The notes beneath the pieces were generated by a model. The model worked only from the letters and a program-made list of their open reading frames with translations, had not been told where the DNA came from and did not search any database. Below are positions 10,331-22,125 of a stretch of DNA of 64,000 nucleotides, piece by piece. The stretch comes from Calliopum simillimum (Eukaryota > Arthropoda > Insecta > Diptera > Lauxaniidae). The stretch covers positions 154,428,492 through 154,492,491 of the forward strand of contig OX638368.1 in NCBI GenBank assembly GCA_951812925.1, given 5' to 3'. The first letter of the stretch is position 1; each line of letters begins with the position of its first letter. The translations under genes were made by a program, and so were the position numbers.

Positions 10331-11464
10331 AATTAAATAATTAATTTAATTATAATTTACATATATTACATAAGTTATTGTTAGAAATATTTGTGTACAT
10401 GAATCTAGTTAAGTAAGTATGTAGTGAAGTGTAAACCAGATGGAAAAAGATTCAAAGTGAAGTCAAGTATATTAATCAGCTAATTATTTTGGAGGAAGCT
10501 TTGATTTTTGCCGGTTTCCTTTTTTTTCGATAGTATATTCTTCCAGATATTAAAGTATATATTCAGCTCTTAATCAATCCACGCCCTTTCTACAGTAAGT
10601 TTCAACAACATGCAGTATCTTGTCATCTTTGTATGTCCCTTTTATCCTCACGGAGCGTAGTGCCATTATATGATCGTTTTTGTAATGCCTTTGAACGACT
10701 GCGTTTCCTGTTATACTCCAAGAACTTACGGCAGATTTCCGTTATTGGTCTTCGCAATGTTTGACCTCTCCATTTCCATTTTCATAAGCATGGTTTATGC
10801 GGCGATAGAATCTTTTCATCATGTATAGAGCAATTCGATATTGAAGATTACAATGTGCCAGGTTTAGCCACATAGAAGATCTCACTTCAGATTGTTGAGT
10901 TTCGATGTCGTTGACAAAAGTAACGATTGGCAGACATTTCACAATGCAGATAATGAGCTTTTCTATTTGAAAATTCTAGAATGGACTTCTTTATCTACGC
11001 CAGTTGTTATGATGCTGTCAAAATATGTGAAGATTTGCAACTCTCCATGTAAGATTTGCTCGTGATGAAACAACTGTTCAAATTGGTTGGACGGATTGAT
11101 GTGCTAACTTCTGAAATGGATATTGCGCGGGTACGTTTTGCCCACACGGCAGAGCGGAAGTATCTGCATTCACACTTTCTTTTATTGAATGCCACCTGGC
11201 AGTGTCAAGGTATCCGGTAACGTCACTATCTACTGCTATCAGAAATTGGTTTTATGAGAGCAAAAACCTTCTTATATATACGACATAGACTTATAGGAAT
11301 CGATAAATTTCTCATGATATAATATTAATATGATGGCCTTTGCTTGCACCAGAGTTACTATTTTCTATCCTTCCAACTATTAAACATGTTTGAAAGCAAA
11401 AAAAACAAAATCCTCATGAAGCTGTCTGACATGCATAGTAGATACATTTGATATTCAAGAAAAT
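10331..11464. other. Intergenic stretch, nothing recognised
   Basis: 10480-11300 is somewhat less AT-rich and holds two short minus-strand open frames (10942-10742 and 11195-11007), with WLNLAHCNLQYRIALYMMKR in the first. They could be scraps of a decayed retroelement, but I find no diagnostic motif. Nothing else is supported here. Confidence 0.3.
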
Positions 11465-11740
11465 TGTCTACACATATAGTAACCATAGCAGTCTTGGTCT
11501 TGGTTTTCATATTGAGTCTTGGTTTAGGTCTTGATCTTTTCGTTGGAAAAATTTTTGAAGAATGTTGAGTATTCAAAATTTCCCAACCTTTTATTTTCAA
11601 AGCAGTTGCATTTTTAAGATACCAAGTTTCGAATTAAGAGATGTTTTTATCTGACTGAAAAGTAGTCTTGGTCTTGATGATCATAGCAGTCTTGATCTTG
11701 GTCTCGAAAAATTATCAAGATTGCGATTAATATTGCCCAT
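11465..11740. repeat. Dispersed repeat rich in CAAGACCAAGAC/GTCTTGGTCTTG
   Basis: It contains several GTCTTGGTCTTG and related motifs (catagcagtcttggtcttgg, gagtcttggtttaggtcttg, gatcatagcagtcttgatct). The same order appears in reverse complement at 38035-38385. It is an interspersed repeat of unknown class. Confidence 0.6.
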
Positions 11741-11754
11741 CACTATATACATTT

Positions 11755-12429
11755 GTGTGGGCCAAATTGTTCGGATAGAAAAAATTTGACAAATCGTCCA
11801 CCAGGAAAGTAATCTATGGATAATTCTAAGAAACTTTGACCAATAAGCCATGGATCTAAAACCAATATCGAGCCCCCGGTTTTTAGCATGAAAATTTCCC
11901 TACGACAGTTTGATATTAAAAAAAGTACTAATTTGAAAACAATATTGTATCATATAAAACAAATCAAATATCAAATTGGCTTTTTCAGCTTTATGTGTCT
12001 ATTTTGTCACGAACAAATTTTGACATTTGGGTCAAATTTTTAAAAGTTTTTATTGAAAAATGGTTAAACATAATGAAAATCCAAAATAAAGCGATTCCAA
12101 TTAAAAGATTGCTTGTTCTTATGTTTTTGATCAGGCTGGACTGAAAATAAAATAATGTAAGTTTTTCATCATTTTCCTCCATTTTTCAAAAAAACCTGTT
12201 ACAAATTTAACCCAAATGTCAAAATTTGTTCATTACAAAAATAGATTCAGAAAGTTGAAAAAGCCGATGTGATATTTGAATTGTTTTATGTGATAAAAAA
12301 TTAAAAAATTGTTTTCAAAGAGGCTCGATATTGATTTTTGACCCATGGCTTATCGGTCAAATTTTCTTAGAAATGTCCTTAGATTACGTTCCCGCTAGAC
12401 GTTTTGTCGCGGAAAAATTTGGCCCACAC
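11755..12429. repeat. Foldback element with GTGTGGGCC termini
   Basis: Two arms of about 300 bp are inverted copies: left GTGTGGGCCAAATTGTTCGG, right ending ttggcccacac. Inner matches include the pairs agccatggatc / gacccatggct, tcgagcc / ggctcga and caaattttgacatttgggtc / aacccaaatgtcaaaatttg. The centre is near 12090. No open reading frame of interest and no clear target duplication. Confidence 0.75.
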
Positions 12430-13959
12430 TAATATACATACATCAAGTTTATATTGACTTTTGCGATGGTTTTCAAATCCATGCAACGATTTTGATATCT
12501 TTCTTTTTTAGAATTTATCGTCATGGAATTTCTTTTTATTTCACGTCAAAATATCCATAGGTTGTTGACTTCATATTTCTATGCTCACTAAGAAGTAGCA
12601 GGATGTCTAAACTGGATGTTTAGGTTTATGACTTTTAATATAAAAGTTTCGAATATTAATCCAGCTTAATATCTGCGCAAAGATAGCAAAACGAGGTATG
12701 GAGCATTTTTTGTGAAAATGAGTTATGTCCAACGTATTGTTGTTGGTGAGATCTACAAGCTGGCAAAACCAGATTTGCTTCTAGTTATTTAGAAAAACAA
12801 CTTGTGAATTTGTGATTTTTTCATAACAACAAAAAATTTATGAAAAAATGTGAAAACATGCGATACCTTGTTTTGCCATCTTTGCACAGATATTACAATA
12901 AATGTATATTTCAATGTACATAGATATATATGTATATGATTTAGCATATTTGTAGTTTGTATCATTTGATGTATTGCTAAAATTATATGCAATGAAACTC
13001 ATACTTACATATATTTGAACTCAATTGTGAATTGATGATAACTTTACTTTTTTTGTTTTAACATAAGGATAAACATGTTTTCCATATTTTGAGAAATGAT
13101 ACTTTGAAACTAAGACAACATGCATAAAAAATGGCATAAAAGTAACCATATCTGATTAAAAAAATCTACCAAACATATCTAAAAGGCACTAACTTGCGTG
13201 TTAATGCGATTTCAATCGTGCATATCGGTCAAAATTTCATTTTGTGTATAAAACTCGGTAATTTAATTTTAAATTTTTGAAATCATAAAGTTCAGCCAAC
13301 TTTTCTCCGTAATGGCAATATAACAATTTAACTTGACATTGTACTTGGATTTTTATCTCGAGCAACAATTGAACACTTTTATGAATGCAGCTAGGACCCA
13401 ATCAAATATCTAACCAGCCACAAGTGAAAGTAATAAAAAAACTTTACAAAAGTATAATAACAACAAAATGCTAGAATGAACTACTACTACTGGGCTCGAA
13501 GATGTCACCGATAAAGCATCGCACAGTTCAAAGAATGAGATGTGGTTGAAAAGTGGATATGGTACAATGGGTGTAGCATTACATAAAGCATACCGCCAAT
13601 AGGTGGGCGTTTCATAAAGTTGCAAGAAAACGATAAAATGACGACAATAACTGGAAAAGTTTTTGATATGCATATAAAATGATTTATGCTCCTACACTGC
13701 CTTACACAGCACTTTATATTCATATTCGTTGTACTCATTGGCTTTTTACTTAGTACCATTTTGGTAGAGATTAAGTCAGTTTTATTGGATTTTTATTGGT
13801 TTTATAATTTATTTTATTCATCTTCAGCGAAAAAGAAAAAATGCAATTACTTTGGCAAAGCCTTAAGTTAAGTTGTACATATCATGCTTTCCATTGAAAT
13901 TATTATCATTTTGGAAAAAATCAAGTTCTGTTCATATTGTTATGTCAGGTAAAAACTTT
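12430..13959. other. Intergenic stretch, nothing recognised
   Basis: AT-rich sequence. I see no splice-supported exon, RNA gene or transposon end. Overlapping minus-strand open frames at 13410-13759 have no recognisable domain. Confidence 0.3.
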
Positions 13960-14454
13960 ATACGTTGTATGAAAGAATGTTTACCACTCTCGGCTACCCT
14001 TCTATGTGAAAGTTCATTCAATTGTAAGAAAAAATGCCCAAGAGACTACATACTTTACATAAATAAACGCAAAGAAGTTAAGGATACATACGGAGGAAGT
14101 TCTATATACCGATGAAATCAAAATTTGAAATTCATTTCGTAGTCAAATAAACATCAGATTCAAAATAATCGTGCCGAAAAGCGCATTTGTTCATATTTTA
14201 TTGGGTAAAATATAAAAAAACTGTCAATTTATTTTCTAAAACTGCCATTAGCAATGCTAGGAGTACTCAAAAATACTTGGATTGCTGTTTCGTTTGAAAA
14301 AATCAATGAAAAACTAACCATTTCCATGTATGTAAATTAAAAATATGTATATTATATGCAATGGAAAATTTTCAATCGAAAATGCGCCGAACTAAACTAA
14401 ATTAAGCTTTTACAAAGCGGTGTAGCCGAGGTCGGTTGACAAACTGGCCCACCC
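13960..14454. repeat. Truncated foldback of the GGGTGAGCC family
   Basis: Left-arm sequence (cggctacccttctatgtgaa, agttcattcaatt) and right-arm sequence (aatgcgccgaac, gtagccgaggtcgg, ctggcccaccc ending at 14454, then TA) match the intact foldback at 17209-18431. The left terminus is missing. Confidence 0.6.
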
Positions 14455-14563
14455 TAATGTACATGAAGAATTTCTCAAAGACAAAAACACTTGATACTTT
14501 AAAACTTTAGAGAGTATTTCTCTTAACAACTTTTCGATTAATGTTGAGCCCTTCAAAGTGGTA

Positions 14564-15734
14564 CGTATGGCACTACTTATATTTCGGGAATATCAAAAAA
14601 TAACAAACATTTTTAATTGAAAATGTCTTTATTGTTTTTCGAAATATTCCCCTTAATGATCTATACACTTTTGCATTCGTTCAAACCATTTGTCATAGCA
14701 GTTTGCCCATTCCTCTTGAGACACCTCCAAAACATGGTTTTTGAACCCTTCAACTGCTTCTTCGGCGCTCATACATCGTTGACTACGCAGTTTACCTTTG
14801 ATGTTCGGGAGCAAGAAAAAATCATTGGGTGCCAAATCAGGACTGTACGGAGAATGAGTCATCAATTCAATGTTTTGACTGCTCAAAAATTCACCTGTCG
14901 AGTACCACTCAGAATTGACCGTCCTACTTTGCTCAAGCGGAACAGTGGCCACATGACCCATTCGGCCGAAGAAACAGGCGATCATTTGCTTCGCTCGTGG
15001 AGAAACTTTTGTTGGATTAAACTCGTCTTGGAATACCCACACGGTCGATTAATGTTTTGTTTCCGGCTCATAAGTATATATCTATGATTCGTCACCTATC
15101 ACGATCTTATACACGTCTCTTGAAGCACCACGGTCGAAGTTTTTAATCATTTCCTTAAACCAAACGATGCGAGCCATTTTTTGAGCGATTGATAAATTAT
15201 GGGGTTTCCAACGAGAACAAACGTTTTTTACAACTAAGTGTTCATGCAAAATCGAATGTATTGGAGTGAAACTAATATGCAAGGATAAGTCTATCTCACA
15301 ATATGCCACATGACGATCTTTCATTATCAGTTCATGCACAGCATTGATGTTTTGTGGCACAACAACCGATTTTGGACGACCTTCGTCGGTGACCGAACTC
15401 CGAACACAATTGAATTCACTATACCAAGCATATAATGTGGTTTTTGATGGTGCTTTATCACCATACAAAGAACTGAGTTCATCGACACATTCTTGTTGAC
15501 ATAATCCACTTCGAAAGTTGTGAATAATAATCCAACGAAAACCTTTTCTTGAAATTTCCATTTTTTGGCCAAATTGATTTTCTTTACTCACTGGAAACAA
15601 AACAAATAGCACTTGTACATCAAAACGTTGTGAGTACGTTTATGCTAAAAATGTCAAACTTTATTATGGTGTTGCCGGATTTTAGCTATTGACATTAGTG
15701 TTGCCAGTTCCCGTAATATAAGAAGAGCCCCTCG
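14564..15734 (-). mobile_element. mariner element, defective
   Basis: Imperfect TIRs of about 28 bp: the minus-strand 5' end reads cgaggggctcttcttatatt, and the other end cgtatggcactacttatatt. TA lies on both sides (14562-14563, 15735-15736). The 1171 bp are short for a mariner (about 1.3 kb) because of an internal deletion in the transposase gene. Confidence 0.9.
14653..15561 (-). pseudogene. mariner transposase, inactivated
   Basis: Reading leftwards from ATG at 15561, the frame encodes MEISRKGFRWIIIHNF, the helix-turn-helix DNA-binding region (QQECVDELSSLYGD, SKTTLYAWYSEF), then GRPKSVVVPQ and the first catalytic Asp in YKIVIGDES. A TAG replaces the usual Trp right after it, and a TAA replaces a Gln a few codons on (before STVWVF). 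The frame then reads to YSPDLAPNDFFLLP, which carries the last catalytic Asp of the DD34D triad, and to the usual ending CYDKWFERMQKCIDH. Between NSEWYST and GEFLSSQNIEL about 35 residues with the second Asp (normally HDNA) are missing. Two nonsense codons and the loss of a catalytic residue make it inactive. Confidence 0.93.
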
Positions 15735-15736
15735 TA

Positions 15737-16900
15737 TCTAACATGTATTTTAAATTTGGCCTATAGTTCCTTCTAATTAATTCTTTGATTAAAAACACAC
15801 AAAAAATTGCTTACATATCAAATTACAGTATTAAATACAGACATGCTTCTTGTTAAGAAAACATTTTTCTCCAACGCATTATTTTCTATTTTAAATTCTA
15901 AAATTTTCCCATTGTCTTCAAATTTTATCAAAGAAAATGATATTAAAAAAATAAGGAAAAATTTTCTTTGCGGAAATTGATTAAATTTGTAAATATGTAT
16001 TTACATATCATTTTGTATACAAAATTAATACATAATTATTGTACAGTATTATAAAATAATTTATGTAATAAACTAAAATTAAATTAAAATATAAAACTTG
16101 TTTAAAAAAACCCCCAAAAAAAAAAAAAAAAATATGTAAAATGTTCAAAAAACCAGAAAAGATATACATAATACGTATATGTATCTAATATGCTATGTGA
16201 ATTAAATTAAGTAATAAAAGTGTTGTTATTTATACGCAAAATTTAGTGAATCATAATATTACATAGAAAATATATATAAGCTGTATCGAAAATAATTAGT
16301 GTAATAAAATATTTATAAACTAAATGATAAATAAACAATAAATATTAAAACGAATAATGGTAAATTAATATAATCTTAAGTCTTATTTACAAATAATAAA
16401 AATAATAAAAAAATATATTAAATTTAAATGTTTTCTGTAAAAAGCTTCAAATTATTTGTGATAAAAGAATAATAAATAAAGAAAAGAAACAGAAATTTGT
16501 GAAATAATAGCAAAATGAGAAATAAAACACAAAATGAAAAATAAAAAACCAATATTGAGTTTGTTTCCATTAGAGTTGTGAAAAATTTGAAGAAACTATG
16601 ATAACACGAAAACTTTTGCTTATATGGGAGGTGCCACGCCCTCTTGTCTGAATTTACCTAGGTTTTGCTCATGGCTAACTATTCCTAGTATTTATGTGTA
16701 TTTTGGTTGCATTGCGGTGAAAAATACTCCTAAAGTTGCATTTTGCATATATTTTTTTGCTCATTTTCAATCCCACGAGCTATTTTAGACGACGAAGGCA
16801 GTGTACCAAATTTCATTGAATTATCTTGCTCAGTTTTCCCAAATTCATACATCGGGTAACATGTATTTCCAAGCGTTAATCCGTAAGGGTTATTAAATTG
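15737..16900. other. Very AT-rich intergenic stretch
   Basis: 15740-16560 is extremely AT-rich with runs of A and AATAAA-like words. At 16620-16700 a single decayed unit with gggaggtgccacgccctctt resembles the repeated motif at 49340-49740. No gene is seen. The region lies downstream of the minus-strand terminal exon at 16947. Confidence 0.35.
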
Positions 16901-16906
16901 TTTATT
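16901..16906 (-). terminator. Poly(A) signal AATAAA for the minus-strand exon
   Basis: AATAAA on the minus strand, 40 bases past the stop codon at 16947-16949. Its position suits a short 3' UTR. Confidence 0.5.
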
Positions 16907-16946
16907 GGGATTAATCTTGTCTTGAAGGTATTAAGTTTGTTTATAA

Positions 16947-17160
16947 TTATTCATCATTTGATCGTTTACGTGCATTTTCTTTGGCTGCAAATATACGTCT
17001 TTTAAATGTAGTTGATGTTGTGCAGCCATCATCCAAGTTGGTAATGGTTTTCTCTTTAAAAAGTTTTGATGGTGGCTCTGGTGTTACGACGGAAACAACG
17101 GGCGGTACATATTGATGGGGTTTCGCAGGTAACTCCCAGTCAATTGGTTCTGGTGTAGGC
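16947..17160 (-). CDS. Terminal exon of an unseen minus-strand gene (WBP4/FBP21-like C-terminus?)
   Basis: On the minus strand a clean acceptor (TTTTGTTTGCAG, AG at 17162-17161) is followed by one leftover base and 70 codons to TAA at 16949-16947. The product starts PTPEPIDWELPAKPHQYVPP and contains KLFKEKTITNLDDG, then TTFKRRIFAAKENARKRSNDE split by no stop. The FKEKT.T.L..G ... FK[KR]R ... R.R..D[DE] order recalls the C-terminus of WW-domain-binding protein 4 (FBP21), a spliceosomal protein; this is from memory and should be checked. Composition is clearly less AT-rich than the flanks. There is no start because it is the last exon; upstream exons would lie at higher coordinates. A foldback element starts 48 bases upstream of the acceptor. 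Confidence 0.7.
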
Positions 17161-17208
17161 CTGCAAACAAAATAAAATCTATCAATTTAATTTCAAACAT
17201 ACATATTA

Positions 17209-18431
17209 GGGTGAGCCAAATTGTATGGAGGAAATTTTATCGACCTCGGCTACCACCCTATGTGAAAGTTCATTCAATTCTATGAATATTTGCCCAAGGA
17301 ACTATACTTCTGTGTTCAACTTTAGTTCGGAGCATTTTTGATCGGAAATTGTACCTTTCATCAATATTTTTTTTTATTTTCATACTAAATTTTAAAAATT
17401 TTTATAAAGACAAAAGTAATGTTATTATATGATTTGGCTGGTATTCTGTTAGTAATCAATTAAATTGGGTTCTGATTACATAAAAAGTTCACCTGATAGT
17501 GTGGAATTGATGCTATATATTTAAAAAGTGATATGGGTCAAATAGCCGATTAAAATGACCGACTTTCAAAATAAACGATTCATATTTTTGGATGAATTTT
17601 TTTTAAAAACACCGACCTAGGCTGAAAGTTCATTCAATTCTATGAATATTTGCCCAAGAAACCATTCCTCTACGTTCAACTTTAGTTCGTCGCGTTTTCG
17701 ATTGAAAGTTTTACCTTGCGTTTAATATTTATTTTTATGCTTAATTTTCAAAATTCCTATAGAGACAAAAGTAATATCATAATATGTTTTGGCTGGTATT
17801 CTGTCAGTACTTAATAAAAGTGGGTTTTAATTTACAAATACTTTACTTGATAGCGTGGAATTGATTATATTTATTCCAAAAAATTATATCGGTCAAATTA
17901 TATATATTTATAATAAACGATTCATATTTTTACATAGATTTTTGGTATATTGTTCTGTAAAATTAAAAAAAGCGGCCAATTTATTTCCTAAGACTCTCAC
18001 CAGATGTTGGCCTGGAAAAAAATGAGTGACAAATTCAGCATCCTAGCATCCAAAAACACTTGAGTTGGTTTTTCGATTAAAAAAATCCATGTAAAAATAT
18101 GATTCGTTTATTTTGAAAGTCGGTCATAATAATCGGCTATTTGACCCATATTACTTTTTTAAATATATAGCATCAATTCCACACCATGAAGTCAACTTTT
18201 TATGTAAACAAAACGCAATTTAATTGATTACTGACAGAATACCAGCCAAATCATTTAATGACATTACTTTTGTCTTTATAAAAATTTGTAAATCTTAGTA
18301 TGAAAATAAAAAAAAGAATTGATGAAAAGTACAATTTTCGATCAAAAATGCGCCTTGGGCAAATATTCATAGAATTGAATGAACTTTCACATAGGGGGGT
18401 AGCTGAGATCTGTTTTCAAATCGGCCCACCC
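17209..18431. repeat. Foldback element, GGGTGAGCC/GGGTGGGCC termini
   Basis: It starts GGGTGAGCCAAATTG and ends aaatcggcccaccc; TA on both sides (17207-17208, 18432-18433). The arms share cggctaccaccctatgtgaa, agttcattcaattctatgaa and caaatattcatagaattgaa in inverted orientation. A further partial left-arm copy begins at about 17610, so the element has an internal duplication. No coding region. It lies in the intron just before the exon at 17160. Confidence 0.8.
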
Positions 18432-18436
18432 TAATA

Positions 18437-19150
18437 TACATGATTTAATGGATTTCATTTGATCAATAATGACGAAGACTGTGGTGCAACAAATCTTAAT
18501 TGTGGCATTATAAAATTTAAGTTAACATAGAAATTTAAAATTTTACTTAAATCATCTTGACACTGGACGACCCACTAGTGGCCACATAGGCATTTGTACC
18601 TAATCCAATGAATTTAGCCAGATTTGTAAAGATAAAAAGTTTTGAAAAAAATCTTATGTCTTATCTTTTGTCGTTTTGCTTAGTCCTAGTCATCGTTTGA
18701 ACAAATTTTTCAAAATATTGTACAAAATCTTGTATTTGCCTGAAACTTGGTAGGTTTTTCAAGTTCCTCTTTGTAAGGGAAACAGAATGATCTTTATTTA
18801 TTTTTTTTTTTCCAATTTGAAGAGTTCCCACTCCCCTTTCATGGACGACCTTTTAAGTAGGGTTTGCCTTAAGTAGCGACTTAATAGCCACACATAGCCC
18901 AAAAACGTCCATAGTAATACGTGACGTTGTGTCACGTAGATGTAAATAGTTAAATGGTTTTCAGTCCACATTTGGCTTTAGAAGCCGTTGCGAAGCTTTT
19001 GAGTGGTCAAAGACCAACCTAACAAAGTTCTTCTATGGTACTAAAGAACATTTATCCAAGAGCTTTCAATCTGCGCCTGCCATGCGCCAGACAATGACAC
19101 AGTAGATGTTCCAAGTTCTCCTTTTTGACCAACTGCTATAAGGCAAATGC
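18437..19150. other. Intergenic or intronic stretch, nothing recognised
   Basis: 18880-19130 is less AT-rich and may be the decayed flank of the Ty3/gypsy fragment that follows. I see no supported feature. Confidence 0.25.
18540..18600. other. No feature; flank of the foldback
   Basis: The short stretch ttgacactggacgacccact is less AT-rich than its flanks; nothing is recognised. Confidence 0.1.
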
Positions 19151-19158
19151 CCATTCTG

Positions 19159-19985
19159 TCAACATGACATGATAACCAATAAGTGAAGTACTTTTTGAAT
19201 TTTTTGAACGAAACTCCTTCGGCCGCGCTGGAAGTAAAGTTTTCTGCGTAAATTCGTTGGTTGTGCTGCTGGAGTTAAATAAGCACTTTTATCACCCTCT
19301 ACAGATACGCTGAATCCGGAAAACTCTGCTTCTGGTGAAGAAAACGCTTCATAATTATTAACGTCTTTCAATGGGGTTGATGTTGTTCTTGCTGGTAATG
19401 TGTAAATCACCAAGCGATTCAAAATCATACCTTGTAGCCACTTGTCGATTCGCTTATTGTTCGATAGGAAATACACGTTTTGCATTGGCTTAAAAACTTT
19501 ATATGTTGGATTAAACTTGAGGTACTGTTTGTAAGACATCTTTAATGCTACGTCGCCAGGCCATATCAAGTCCAAACGCGTACGTAATGCTCTACCGAGG
19601 AACAGGACATCCGGTGATTTGCCTGCTGTTGCGTAGAGGCGCTATTCTGTAGTGTCGAAGAAATTGATTGAAATGCTTTTGTAGATTGCATTTGTCTGTT
19701 CCCATTGATTTTTTAAAACAGCTTTAATAGTCTGCACCGATCTTTCCGGCTGTCCGTTGGTATCAGGGTGGTATGGCGCTGAAAATTTATGGTACTTAAC
19801 ACTAACACATGTGAAGAATTCTTTAAATTCAGCAGAAAAAAAACATGTACCATTATCAGACACAACAGTCGTGGGAACTCCATAACGAGCAAACACTGCA
19901 ATTGTTGCTGCCGAAGAGGTTGATGAAGTGATTTTAACCTCTATCCACTTGCCAAATGCATCTGTAACCACAATACAATAATTTC
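19159..19985 (-). pseudogene. Ty3/gypsy-type retrotransposon integrase fragment
   Basis: Two minus-strand frames hold the catalytic core and C-terminus of a retroelement integrase. The frame at 19971-19642 has VTDAFGKWIEV (first Asp), FARYGVPTTVVSDNGTCF (second Asp) and YHPDTNGQPERSVQ (Glu), so the DDE set is visible. The frame at 19575-19159 has GDVALKMSYKQYLKFNPTYK, which in Ty3/gypsy elements follows the core. The frames are offset, and there is no reverse transcriptase, protease, gag or LTR attached, so it is a dead scrap. Ty3/gypsy rather than BEL is inferred from FxxxGVPxxxVSDNGxxF. Confidence 0.85.
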
Positions 19986-20055
19986 ATACAATAGTTGTAT
20001 CATGCCCTAAAAAGTTCATCATTGTTCTTAAACCATTAAAATTTATACTAGCTTA

Positions 20056-20285
20056 GACACAAACCGTTGTCTACCCGAAAAAAGGTTCAGAGATTGATTT
20101 TTCCTGTTTTGTTTTAAATTCATCGACAATTGGTGAACTTTTCAGGGCATGATTCAATTACAATAATTTCACACAATAATTGTATCATGCCATAAAATTT
20201 CATCAATTGTCAATGAGAGTTTAAAACAAAACAGGAGAAATCAAATCTCTGAACCTTTTTTCGGGTAAAAAATATGGTTTGTGTC
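20056..20285. repeat. Short foldback (MITE-like), GACACAAACC termini
   Basis: It starts GACACAAACC and ends GGTTTGTGTC; TA on both sides (20054-20055, 20286-20287). The arms are nearly perfect inverted copies: aaaaaaggttcagagatt / aaatctctgaacctttttt and cctgttttgttttaaa / tttaaaacaaaacagg. The centre sequence (acaataatttcacacaat, gtatcatgcc) is repeated at 19976-20020, just outside, next to the integrase scrap. Confidence 0.75.
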
Positions 20286-20299
20286 TAAGGTAAGCTTTG

Positions 20300-21179
20300 T
20301 TTTCTGTAAGTACCAAAATTGACACATAGTATCGCTGTATGAAACTTCAACCCCTAACATTGAAATAATACGCTTCCTACTTCTGTTTTATGAACGCCTG
20401 GTAAATAAAAATGCGAAGTGTGCAAATGTCGGCGATTTCTAAACAAAAATTTTATTTTAACTGAATTAGAAAGAAATAAAAAAGAAATATGTTTTTTATA
20501 CCAGATAGGGGTTGGTTGGTAGCTGAAAAAATTAAAAATTTTTATGTGCAACCCTCGCGTTGTTGTTCTTGTTGGGTTAAGGGTGAGTTTCAAAATATCT
20601 ATAGTGTTGTTGTCACCAGTCATCAGTCAGTTAGCTAGCAGTTGAGAGAAATTCTTAAAAATGTAGCTTCCTTCTATTGCTGCTGTCCTCATGAAAAGCG
20701 GAATGGATCGGAATTTTTTGCTCATATTTCGTAGCATAGCTTTAGGGGAGTTTGCTTGTTTCTTTTATGCTTGACAGTAAGTAAACTGGCTTGCTGTATT
20801 CAGCGTTTTCTTTATTTTGGGTGCAACTCAATGGTAATTAAGCTTCGAGGGAACTGAGTACCGGTGTATTGGGTATAGTTAATAGTAAAATAAGTAAAGT
20901 TGGGGCCCGTTCAAGTATTACGTAAGCCAGTTTGTGGGAAAACAATACAAGTTTGTTCTGAGTGTGTGTAATGTTTTGGATAAAAAACATCCGTTTTTTG
21001 AAGATATTCAAGTTGATAAATTAGTTACATGCAAATTTGTGCTGAGTTTTAACAGTGCATGGTTTTATCCTTATAATGGTGAAAATTGGACCATTTATCG
21101 ATATATTTGCAAAGGTTATAGCCACTTAAAAACTATTTCCTATGCAAACATGCACCATATGTCGTATGAGTGATCTTTA
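20300..21179. other. Intergenic or intronic stretch; possible decayed LTR
   Basis: 20340-20700 is less AT-rich and lies downstream, on the minus strand's own upstream side, of the integrase scrap. tcatcagtcagttagctagc at 20622 looks like a retroelement leader, but no LTR pair is found. A 79-codon plus-strand frame at 20934-21173 has no recognised domain. Confidence 0.2.
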
Positions 21180-21420
21180 TATTAATACGCAAGACAAAAA
21201 TTTGTCCATCTTTTTTTACCGCGTTAAAAATGGAGTACGACTTTAAATTATACACCATTCGAAAGGTATTTGTGTATAGATGTGCACAAAGCTAAATTTA
21301 TGTTTATATATTGACTTTAAGCCAGGTAAAATTAAATAAAATTTTTTCAATATTAACAACAACAAAATACACGGTCACACAAAGCACAAAGAGAAAGACA
21401 AAAAGCATATCACTGACTTC
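21180..21420. repeat. Dispersed repeat, partner of 8636-8895
   Basis: This is the reverse-complement partner of the intronic repeat at 8636-8895: taatacgcaagacaaaaatt, atggagtacgacttt, aaaggtatttgtgtat and caatattaacaacaacaaaa match it in order. Its function and class are unknown. Confidence 0.6.
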
Positions 21421-22125
21421 ATGTTTTTTGTTTTGCTTATTCTGAATTGAATAAGCAAATGAATTATACCAGGAATGATAAATGAACATTTCTATTTCGT
21501 ACAAAATAGCAAAAAAAAGTACTAAAAGTGTCCAAAAAGTACCCAAATTATTTAAAACATTTGTGGTCGAATTTTGATCACAGGACAATTCTAGTATTTA
21601 TTAATATGCAAAAATATAGTCTCATATCAACATTTGCTGACCTTTCTTCCGCCACTAACTATATGCAAGTTAAAAAAAGTGAGAAATATTTCATGAAATG
21701 TAGAAATTTTGCCAAAACTACCTTAAGAAAAATTAATAAATATAACTTAAAAAATAGAATGCGTAGGATCCTATAGTTAGTAAAACATCAAATAAAATTA
21801 TTCACTGAAATTATTTAAGTAATTTTATCGGTTAGTTTGTTTGTAATTCCACCTCAAACTTAAAAAAGTGATTTCCCAAAAAAGTGAAATTGGCATTTAC
21901 GGCGAAATATGTAAGGTAAGCGAGGGATATATAGACCACCAATATACCTTTTTTAAATAAAACTCAAAATACATAAAACAAAACAATTAACTTTATTTCA
22001 TTTATTATTTTGATTGCCTTTTAAATGCATATCTTATCAGAATAAAGAAAAAAAAAATTTATAAACTAAAAATACTCAAAATGAAGAGAAGAAAAGTGTA
22101 GTGTCATATCGTCGGGTTAAAACTA

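Noticed and set aside
10742..11195. Two minus-strand frames resembling retroelement gag
   Set aside because: No zinc knuckle or other diagnostic motif; similarity was only an impression.
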